This document shows, piece after piece, positions 55,520 through 64,000 of a stretch of DNA of 64,000 nucleotides (the first letter of the stretch is position 1; each line of letters starts with the position of its first letter). The position numbers and the translations under genes are program-made. The notes below the pieces were generated by a model. It was not told where the DNA came from. It did not search any database and saw only the letters and a program-made list of their open reading frames with translations. The DNA is taken from contig NC_081185.1 of NCBI RefSeq assembly GCF_029867415.1, positions 82,220,469-82,284,468 on the forward strand. The letters run 5' to 3'. This DNA is from Vicia villosa. Taxonomy: Eukaryota > Streptophyta > Magnoliopsida > Fabales > Fabaceae.

Positions 55520-57783
55520 CCGACTTTTATTTTATCCAATTAAGGAAAGGTTTATAAAAGAAACAGAAAAAGACCTTTAAGAGATTTTGGGTAAGGGGGT
55601 AGGTTATACAAAGGGAAGGTGTTAGCACCCTTTGTATCCATGGTTATCCATGGGCTCTTAATTGCTTAGCTCACTTGTTTGAATCATTTGTCTTGCCTTG
55701 AAATGCTTGTATGTGGTTTTAAAATACCTTTGTAAATTGGCTTTGTAATGATCCTTGTGCGGATGTATACAAAGTGTTTTATCTTTCGAAAGATGTTTTG
55801 AAAAAAGAGCTTTAACTTTGTAATGATCCTTGTTTGGATATATACCAAGTATTGTCTTTTTTGAAAGTTTTATTTTGAAAAACAATGATATATGAGACAT
55901 TTGTTTGTTTTGATTTGAGCAAGCAATTAGGAGATCTACCCTAAGTTTATAAGGTCCTTTCCTATTTCTTTTAGAAAATTCTCCTTTTACCGGATGTAAA
56001 CAAAAGTTTGAATTTGTATTTGAAACAGTAGAATTTTAATTTTGGAAAAGAGTAACAGAGGGATTACCCTAAGAGGTGCAAGTGTGATTGTGTTTTGATT
56101 CAGATATTTTTATCTTTGAAGTTAGTGACCTAACGCTTCAGTTATTATCTTTGACATACACGCAGTTTTATATGTACGGAATTTAAAGTGCGGGAATGTA
56201 AAATGCGGAAAGTAAATCTACGCTATTATATCGATTGTGCGGGAAATGTAAACTACGCTATTTACATGATTTTGACAACCTATACACTTATCTATGAATT
56301 TAAATTGCAATAAGATAAAAGGAAGTATTTTTGGATTTTTTGTATGGTTGATTTTAATTAGAATTAATGCATAATTAATTTAATTAAAATGAGAAAAGGT
56401 AGAAATAAAATTTAAACCTAAAAATTAAGTCTAAAATATGTTCATATTGCTTGTTAATTAATTTTAAAGTAAAACTAATTTTTTAGGATTTTTTGAAGTT
56501 GTTTTGAAAATTGTTAAGTTAATTAACATATAATTATGCAAATAATTATACATATATATTAAACTTGAAGAGAAAAATATTCTAAATATGTACAAAATTA
56601 GCTTACAATATATAAACTTAATTTAATAAAAAGAAAATATTTTTTTTCTGATTTTTTGATGGTTTAAAAATATTTAAAATGAAATATTTGAAGATATATT
56701 GATTAATTAAACAAAATATTTTAATTATTAAGAAAAATAAAATATTTTTATGTCAAAAATTAAAACAATATTTTATCAACCTAAAAATATTTTTATTATA
56801 TTTTTTTGATTTTTGAAATTATTTTAAATTAATTTTTTAAAGAAAATAAAACAAAATAGAAAATATTTAATATATGTAATCTGGTGTGGTGCTATTCTGA
56901 GGGAGCATGGTGTGGTTGTGTGTTTTGGCGCGTTGAATGTGTTGTTATATTAATCCAGTGGCTCAGATTGTAGGTCACATGATAGTCTTGGAAAGAGAGA
57001 ATCATTGGATTTGTGTGGTGACCAAAGTCAGACTGGGCCCACCATATGCTGCATGGACCAATGATAATTGAGAGAAAATGAGTTGAAATGTTGACCAGCC
57101 AGCCAAACCATGCCACGCGAGCAGAGAGAGAGACCAAGTCTGACCAGCGAACCACGCTTGGACGCGTGGTCGTCTTCTTCCTTCGTCCCATGCAGCTTTT
57201 TTCTTCATGCAAATTATGGCAGTTAAAACCGTCGTTATTTGCTTCGCAGAAACGCCATAATTTGCATGAACTTATAACCTGCACAAATGGAATCAACAAA
57301 AAACAAAACCAGCCCAGATCCACTTAAAATTTCCTCCTGAACATGAATATGGGGTTAGTTTCTTCATTTGAGCATGTTAAATATGAAAACGAAAAGATTG
57401 AAGCTTTGAGCTTCAAATATGGCACACCATGGTTCAGGGCTTATGGCTTCCATATAGCACGTTCAATCTCCTCTAAATGGTGTCAGAAACAAATTAGAGT
57501 GATCATATTATGTTGACACAAACATTAATATAGAAAACGAAAGCTATACATGTATGTTTATGGAAAACACTATGCACGTGTTATGACTCTCATGGGACCA
57601 TATGAAGGGTTCATGCTTACTCTATATGATCTCAGAAGATGATTGAAAAGATCTGTTTTGATTGATAATAGCTTTTACAAAGGAAACGAAAATTACAAGT
57701 GTTTAGATATTTGTGAGTTTTTTGATGTTTGTGGCTATTCTTTTGGGAATGATTTCGTGTCTCCCTTTTTGTTAAAGTGTCTT

Positions 57784-57798
57784 GAGCTATTTATGAGC
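57784..57798 (-). promoter_or_regulatory. Probable TATA box of LTR D
   Basis: The minus strand reads GCTCATAAATAGCTC, 2.45 kb into the LTR, matching the TATA position of LTR C (GGCTATAAAAGG), though weaker. Confidence 0.5.
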
Positions 57799-60244
57799 AA
57801 GGAAGTGCTGCAAATTGAAGCTAAGAAGCATTGATTGCTTTGTTGAATTTTTGACTTTTTTAATAATATAAAGCTTTGAATTCAAGCAACCATGGCTTGA
57901 TTTTCTTCACCCTCTTGCTCTAGGCCTGCTGTACCATCTCTTTGTGGCAGAGTTGAATCAATTTTGAGGGCTTTAGCTTGATATCAAAGCAACATAACAT
58001 TATCTTGCACCATTTCTTTTTTAATTTAACTTTAAATGTAATAAAATTAAACCAAAAAAGAAATAAAAATGTTATGGGCCTTAGGTTGGTCGTGGGAGGC
58101 CCTTAGCAACATTAGAATCATGTTTGGATCATGAAAACTTGGCCCTTTTTGGAAAAAAAACATTTTTGATCAATGTTGGTTTCATGCATTTTCCCAAAAT
58201 ATAGCCAACTTCAACAAGGCATAAATCCCTCAATTTTTATCATATGAAGGAGTTCTTGTACTTTATAGAAACCTCAAGATGTCCTCTACAAGCCACTTTG
58301 GAAACTTTTTTTCATTTGGAGAAGTTATCTTGATGTTATGGCATTTGACAAAAAACCACTTTTTGTTGACCTTGAAAATGACCTGTAATGTCTGAGCTCA
58401 TATTTTTCAAATGGTGAATCCAATGACCATGGGACCAATTGCATTTGAAAGATAATTGAATTTCCTTCAAAACAAGCTTTGGTTGGAATTTTTTGAATGA
58501 ACGAGGAGAGAGTTATGGCCGGTCAAAGTTCAGTTGACTTTTTAGGAGAAAACCCTAATTTTGAAACTTAGGGTTTTGTTGATTTTTGATCTTTCCTTGA
58601 TGAATTATGATCAACCAATGATCAAATGATGAATCTTTTGACAAAATATGGATGTTGACAAAAAATTTCATTTTTGACTGTCTGTTGACTTTTCGGTCAA
58701 ACTGGTCGTCTGTTGACTGTTTGAGCTGCTGACTATGCGTCTGAGCGATTTGAAGTTTGAAAATTTGTATGGTGGTATTTTGAGATATATGGAGGTCCAT
58801 GAAATCCATTTGAGGTTTCAAAAAACTTGTTCTCCTGAAAAAAAAAACAAAAACCCTAGTTAAGGACTGTTTGTGTAGGAGACAGTTAAGCGTACCTGAT
58901 TTTTGTGCAGTGCTGAGTCTCTGCTGATCATGTAATTATCAGAAGACTTCTAGAACAAAAATATTGGAATTTTGAAATGCAAAAAGATTGATTTGATTGA
59001 TGGTACAAAACACGGAGAATCTTGCTGTCAGCGGGTTTGACGGTCAACTGGCTGTTCGGGTATTAACGTAACAGTTAAAGTGAAAATTCAACAATTTAAA
59101 GTTAATTTTTTCTTTTTGTTTTTTGTTGTGTTAATGGTGAAAATTTATTTACATGAGTTGTTAGAAAAACACAGACATAATAAATAAATAATATATACTG
59201 TACGCGAACAAAATTACCGATAATAACCTTGAAAAATATTTAAGGCACAGAAAAATAAATATTTAACTGGCAGAAAACACACAAAATATTATCTGGATAA
59301 TTAAACTACAGTACGACAGATAGTACGACATTTAATACTGACAGTACAAATATTACATAATATAATGAACAGTACGACAAATAAACGGTACATTATTTGA
59401 AAACAAAAGATACGACAAACTTTAAAAATGACGATTAAAAACCCATGCTATAAACAACAGCATATTGATGATTGGGAGTGTAAACAACCCAGGTCCGTAT
59501 TTTTTAGGACTGTGCAGACAGAAAAAGGACATGATCACCACCAAGACAGTGATGACCATAAGAAAACACGTATCCATCCACTTTGCCATTTTGCCGGGGA
59601 AGAAGAGAAAATAAATATGAGGTAGAAATTTGAGAGATGAGTTGAAATTTGATGTGAGAATTTATGGAAAAAATGAGAGGTATTTATAGAGTGAAAAGAA
59701 GGATAGAGACGTTGGGGAATGAAGTGATTCCGTACAAAAAAGGAAAATTTGAGTGGTAGTAGGATTTTAAAGAAAGTGTATGGTAGTGTTTGAAAAGAGA
59801 GATGTATAGAATAAAGTTAGGATTTGATTTTGAAAGAAGAGATTTGAAAAGAAGGGAAAAGATTTTGAAAATAATAGAATATAGTACAAAAATTAGTGGG
59901 AAACAAAAACTAATAATAATTTACTCGTTACCAGTACAGTCTGAATCCCCGGGCTCTGCGCCTGCAAAATTTAATTCTGTACCAATTGCGTCAGTACTAT
60001 TTATCTGCAAATAAATCTCAAATAAACAGCGTGTGTGAAGTGATAAATAGTACTTGGCGTTTGTATAAGAATAAATTCAACAGCGAACCAAAATACCGTA
60101 TAAGAAAAATTCTAAAAACCGAGTATTCATAAAATCAGGATGTTTGTGAAATAAAATCCAAGATTATATGAAACTCCTAATTTTTAGACAGAAGTCTGTT
60201 GTCTTCTTCTTGAAAAAGATGCGGGCAAATTTTGGGGTATAACA

Positions 60245-60256
60245 GTTGCCCCTATT
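60245..60256 (-). other. Polypurine tract of element D
   Basis: AATAGGGGCAAC on the minus strand, abutting the LTR; identical to element C. Confidence 0.8.
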
Positions 60257-60489
60257 CAATCTTCTTAAACCTGATTGGAATCTGAAGGTAGAAGATGATT
60301 GAATATTTAGATGCCCTGTAAATTTGCACTTACCTCCCCCGGAAGTGATGCTGAAATTTGTCTTTGAATGTTGTCTGAGAAATGTTGCTGGCAGATCGAG
60401 ACATTACCTGAGATGGGCTTTCAGATGCCATCTGGCAAATGTGTTGATGGTTTGTTCATCATTGATTATATATTGATGAAGGATTTGAA

Positions 60490-60830
60490 AACCTCTACGT
60501 TGACCGTTTCGGAACCGTCCGAGGTTACCGCTTTGAATCTTGGAGGCTGATCGTTACGGAACTGTCCAAAGTTTTCCGCTTTAGATTTTGAAAGTTGATC
60601 TATGTAGAACCGTCTGAGGCATCAGCTTTAGATCTTTGAAGGTTGATCGTTGTGGAACCGTCTGAGGTATCCGCTTTGGATCTTGAATATTGATCGTTGT
60701 GGAACCGTCTGAGGTATCCGCTTTAGATCTTTGAAGGTTGATCGTTGTGGAACCGTCCAAGGTATCGACTTAGATCTGTGAGTAGATCATTAAGGAACCG
60801 TCTGAGGTATCGACTTAGATCTGTGTTGCT
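60490..60830 (-). repeat. 47-48-bp tandem repeat in 3' UTR of element D
   Basis: About seven copies. Successive AACCGTCTGAGG-type cores (plus strand) lie at 60608, 60656, 60703 and 60751, spacings of 47-48 bp. The unit is the reverse complement of element C's 47-bp unit (CCTCAGACGGTTCC core) but more diverged between copies. Copy number differs from C (five). Confidence 0.88.
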
Positions 60831-62002
60831 TGTTTTTTGAGTTGATAGGTTTTTTGAAAAGAAAGATCCCTTTAGAGTGAATCTTTGGCTTAATTATATC
60901 TGAGAGGGATGTTCGTCTGAATAGAATCCAGAGGAACACTGTATGTGATTGAGAACAAATCTGCTGAGGATATTCGTCCACCTAAAAAAATCAAGTTAGT
61001 GACATGCAATGTTATGATGCATGTAATGTATATGTTGAGATTCTCAATCTAAATGAGAATCGTGCATGTTATGTATGCGTTTGTCATGAAACATTATATG
61101 CTGTGTATGAATATGCGTATGATGTATGACTTATGCAATTTAGAGCGTATCAAACTTCTGGTTGGGAAAATAAATCCCTGCTTGCTATTTTGGAAACGAA
61201 AGCATTGTGATCGTTGATGATCTTTGCTATCTTGTTCGAGTATACTCGGCTGGGGAACCTTTTTACGGACCAGGGTACTTTGTTGAGGGATCTTTGACTA
61301 CCGCTTGGGGATGAAGGTAATTTGAAAGTTCTGATTTTGATGCACCTTAAGAAAGATGCGTAATCCTCCGATGCACTATTTGACCAAGCCTTGGTGTGGA
61401 GGATCACACTTTCTGGGGATAGTGATCTTGAACAGCCCTGCTGGGGAATAAGGTTTCTCGAATCACTTCGTTGGAGAGAAAAATCTCATTGAGGAATTTG
61501 CTGAGAAATGCATCTCTGTTGGGGAGCTTTTCTTCTGATGCTGGTTTCGGGATGATGTCCAGATGATTGGGACATTACCTGAATACTATTCTTGTTTTTC
61601 TTATAAACATCAGTCATATTCAAATGCATATGTTCATTCAAAATTATCATTGGGGCGTTTACGTATTCAAAACAGAAAAAGTGAAAACATTGATTTTGAG
61701 CATGAGCTGCATTGATTTTTGAAAAAGAGCCATAATAGGCTGATTAGTACAAGGAGACAAAAATCCTAGTAGTAGGAAATTGTCATAAAGCTTTGAAAAG
61801 TATTTATAAAGAGAAATAGCTATGTGAAAACAATCCAGTCAAGTTTCAATTCTGCTATTGCCAATCTGTCTTTGAGTATCTCATCCATCACTTGTTGGAA
61901 GAAAATGATTGGACTGATTGGTGCCTTTGATGTGCTGAACCTTGAAGGTGAGTAGGTAGCCAAACGGGACATAGTCGTACGCTTTATTCCCTAACTTTTG
62001 CC
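60831..62002 (-). other. 3' UTR of element D
   Basis: Non-coding sequence homologous to the 3' UTR of element C, including CCCAGCAGGG-type segments (near 61433-61445) and the part near 61840-61950. Small ORFs are ignored because the frames are not conserved between C and D. Confidence 0.6.
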
Positions 62003-62141
62003 TAGGCCGCCTTTTCAGGTTTTCAGCCTACCGGGATAATTATTATTTAGTCTCTAACTTTTGCCTGGATCTCCCTTTCAGGTTTTCAATCCACCGAGAC
62101 GCTCATTTTTGCCTAAGTCGCCCTTTTAGGTTTTCAACTTA
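62003..62141 (-). other. Three-hairpin RNA module after pol, element D
   Basis: In element orientation: hairpin 1 (62141-62114) TAAGTTG/CGACTTA with a G-U and inner CCT-AAAA-GGG; hairpin 2 (62093-62066) TGGATTG/AGATCCA with a G-U and an inner G-A mismatch; hairpin 3 (62030-62003) TAGGCTG/CGGCCTA with a G-U and perfect inner CCT-GAAA-AGG. It starts 12 nt after the pol stop. Confidence 0.8.
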
Positions 62142-62153
62142 GCGAGTTTTTCT

Positions 62154-63218
62154 TTAAGCGAAGTACTTTTTGACTATGTCCGCATTTACAGGGTGTGGGA
62201 AATCTTCGCCGTCCATAGTGGTAAGCAACATGGCTCCGCCGGAGAATACTTTCTTGATTACAAACGGTCCCTCATAAGTGGGAGTCCACTTGCCCCTGGG
62301 GTCACCTTGTGGTAGGATGATGCGTTTGACAACCAAATCACCGATTTGATATGCCTGACTTTTGACTTTCTTGTTGAAGGCTTTGATCATACGCTTCTGG
62401 TACAACTGACCATGACAAATAGCCGCAAGCCTCTTCTCATCAACCAAATTTATCTGGTCCAACCGAGTCTGAATCCAATCGTCTTCATCTAGATCGGCTT
62501 CTTTCACAATCCTTAGGGAAGGAATCTGAATTTCAATGGGAAGAACTGCCTCCATACCATAGACTAAGGAGAATGGAGTTGCCCCTGTTGAAGCACGCGC
62601 TGACGTGCGATAACCATGAAGAGCAAAAGGTAACATCTCATGCCAATCTTTGTAGGTTACTGTCATCTTTTGTATGATTTTCTTAATGTTTTTGTTGGCA
62701 GCTTCCACGGCGCCATTCATCTTTGGTCGATATGGAGAGGAATTATGATGTTTGATTTGGAACTGTGTGCAGAGTTCAGTAATCATTCTGTTGTTCAAAT
62801 TTGTGCCATTGTCTGTGATGATCCTTTCAGGGATGCCATACCAAAAAATGAGATTATGCTTGATAAACCGGGCCACAACATTCTTGGTGACTGAAGCAAA
62901 CGAGGCTGCTTCTACCCACTTGGTGAAGTAGTCAATAGCGACCAGGATAAAACGATGTTCGTTGGAGGCAGTAGGCTTGATTTCTCCAATCATTTCAATA
63001 CCCCACATTGCAAAAGGCCAAGGAGCCGTCAGGACGTTTAACGGGACTGGAGGTACATGTACTTTGTCGGCATATATCTGGCATTTATGACAAGTTCTGG
63101 AGTGATGATGGCAGTCTGTCTCCATGGTAGACCAGTAATAACCTGCACTTAAGATCGTTTTAGCCACTGTATGTCCACTTGAATGAGTACCAAAAGCACC
63201 ATCGTGTATGTCTTCCAT
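62154..63218 (-). CDS. Element D: integrase, first catalytic Asp replaced by Glu
   Basis: 354 codons, collinear with element C's integrase. The HHCC module (His12, His16, Cys43, Cys46), the second Asp (ITDNGTNL), Glu (GAVEAANKN) and the C-terminal RGKWTPTYEGPF module are intact. The first core Asp is Glu at residue 75 (WGIEMIG; codon 62994-62996), where C and B have Asp. The Met at the start is internal: the Pol frame continues upstream but is cut by a TAG stop at 63222-63224. With the stop and the changed catalytic residue the element is very likely inactive. Confidence 0.9.
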   Translation of the reverse strand: MEDIHDGAFGTHSSGHTVAKTILSAGYYWSTMETDCHHHSRTCHKCQIYADKVHVPPVPLNVLTAPWPFAMWGIEMIGEIKPTASNEHRFILVAIDYFTKWVEAASFASVTKNVVARFIKHNLIFWYGIPERIITDNGTNLNNRMITELCTQFQIKHHNSSPYRPKMNGAVEAANKNIKKIIQKMTVTYKDWHEMLPFALHGYRTSARASTGATPFSLVYGMEAVLPIEIQIPSLRIVKEADLDEDDWIQTRLDQINLVDEKRLAAICHGQLYQKRMIKAFNKKVKSQAYQIGDLVVKRIILPQGDPRGKWTPTYEGPFVIKKVFSGGAMLLTTMDGEDFPHPVNADIVKKYFA

Positions 63219-63221
63219 AAT

Positions 63222-64000
63222 CTATTCTGCTTCCTTCTTGTTTACACAACGAAGCAAAGTCGAGTCATGGTTGCGTTTGTACAAGATTCCATTACTTAGA
63301 AAGAATTTAGCAGCAAATCTTCTTAGAAACTTTCTATCGTTAATGGATGCCCCTTCAGGGTACTCCTGGACTTTGAGATATCTTTTTACTTCATGGAACC
63401 ATGGTTTTTCTTCCACTCCTTCGGTATCAATCTCATTGCAATAGGCTGGTTCATTTTGTCTGTAAATGGTGATCATTGGCGCCTCATTGTCCCATCTGAC
63501 TTTGAACATAGATGACATGGTAGCTAGGGCATCAGCTAGTTGATTTTCTTCGCGCAGGATATGTTCAAAAGTGATTTCTTCAAAATAAGGAATCAAACTC
63601 AGCACATATTCTTTGTAAGGAATTAGATTCGGGTGCTTCGTGTCCCATTCCTCTTTGACTTGATAAATTACAAGTGCCGAGTCTCCGTAGACCTCCAGGA
63701 ACTTGATTCTTAGATCGATTGCAGCTTTGAGACCCAGAATACATGATTCATACTCGGCTATATTGTTAGTGCAGTTGGAGCATAATCTAGCAGTGAATGG
63801 TGTATAACCTCCTGCAGGGGAAATGATCACAGCTCCGATGCCATTGCCAAGTGCATTAGAAGCTCCATCAAAAACCATAGTCCATCGGGATCCTGGCTCG
63901 GGTCCTTCCTCCGGTCCTGGTTGTTCGTGGTCAGTAACTAGCATAATGTCTTCATCTGTGAAGTCAAAGTTTAACGCTTGATAATCATCCACTGCTTGAT
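63222..64000 (-). CDS. Element D: archaeal-type RNase H and linker (partial Pol)
   Basis: Open frame entering from the right edge and ending at TAG (63222-63224). It holds the second RNase H of Pol: WTMVFDGASNALGNGIGAVI (about residues 37-56 of the visible part), the NNIAEYESCILGL active-site region, YGDSALVI, and REENQLADALATMSSM. The linker EPAYCNEIDTE...FLRRFAAKFFLSNG follows. Catalytic Asp/Glu positions of the RNase H look conserved. Where C has a sense codon (CAA) D has the TAG, so integrase is cut off from the rest of Pol. The remainder (RT, gag) lies outside the window. Confidence 0.88.
   Translation of the reverse strand, partial: QAVDDYQALNFDFTDEDIMLVTDHEQPGPEEGPEPGSRWTMVFDGASNALGNGIGAVIISPAGGYTPFTARLCSNCTNNIAEYESCILGLKAAIDLRIKFLEVYGDSALVIYQVKEEWDTKHPNLIPYKEYVLSLIPYFEEITFEHILREENQLADALATMSSMFKVRWDNEAPMITIYRQNEPAYCNEIDTEGVEEKPWFHEVKRYLKVQEYPEGASINDRKFLRRFAAKFFLSNGILYKRNHDSTLLRCVNKKEAE

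Larger units (their letters stand above)
55457..60244 (-). mobile_element. 3' LTR of Ogre-like element D
   Basis: About 4.8 kb in minus orientation, starting TGTTATACCCC at 60244. The inner end is uncertain (55457-55505): it is placed by similarity to LTR C, which shares AAAGGTCTTTTT, TGGCGACTCT and GAGTCAGTTC. TATA at 57784-57798; the conserved end block is at 55605-55635. LTR C aligns throughout with many substitutions and indels, so C and D are the same subfamily but not recent copies of one another. ORFs in it (e.g. 56892-57323 minus) are not conserved in LTR C. Confidence 0.78.

Noticed and set aside
56892..57323. 143-codon minus-strand ORF in LTR D
   Set aside because: LTR C has no matching frame, and the region is ordinary LTR sequence.

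Overview
The window is repeat-dense plant DNA, almost entirely LTR retrotransposons, with no convincing host gene. Very large Ty3/gypsy elements of the Ogre type (Tat lineage) dominate. Their marks are an extra ORF upstream of gag, a tRNA-Arg-type primer site, an intron between protease and reverse transcriptase, two RNase H domains and LTRs of 5-6 kb. With their nested arrangement, this points to a large-genome legume, most likely tribe Fabeae (pea, vetch, lentil or Lathyrus). The species is an inference.

Layout, left to right. (A) 1-13609, minus strand: 5' part of an Ogre-like element, reading leftward from a 6.1 kb LTR through PBS, leader, ORF1, gag-pro and intron to the first codons of pol, which runs off the window. 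(E) 13610-14768, plus: decayed pol fragment of another Ty3/gypsy element, ending at a 100-N assembly gap. (C) 14869-22828, plus: 3' part of an Ogre-like element (RNase H tail, integrase, 3' UTR, 4.8 kb LTR). 22829-25480: AT-rich array of irregular 250-360 bp repeats enclosing a short unidentified ORF with an internal duplication. (B) 25987-48839, plus: complete 22,853 bp Ogre with two 5,150 bp LTRs and a CTATA target-site duplication, inserted into a ~1.77 kb solo LTR (25526-50152). 50153-51144: unassigned. 51145-53593: internally deleted Athila-like element. 53594-~55456: Maximus/SIRE-like copia LTR. (D) ~55457-64000, minus: another Ogre-like 3' part of the same subfamily as C, entering the window at RNase H.

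How the parts work together (family knowledge plus sequence): the LTR promoter makes genomic RNA. ORF1 is a DUF7745/plant-mobile-domain-like protein of unknown role. The gag-pro ORF ends at a stop codon lying inside a predicted 5' splice site. Unspliced RNA would give Gag-Pro; removal of a 325-364 nt intron would open the frame into RT, two RNase H domains and integrase. Copy B is close to intact but has a one-base frameshift at the start of the integrase core.

Most notable observations: (1) a module of three consecutive RNA hairpins just after the pol stop codon in B, C and D, with compensatory base changes; (2) in-frame splice junctions overlapping the gag-pro stop codon in A and B; (3) a tRNA-like cassette with A/B-box motifs and a trailing T-run at the same depth in LTRs A and B.
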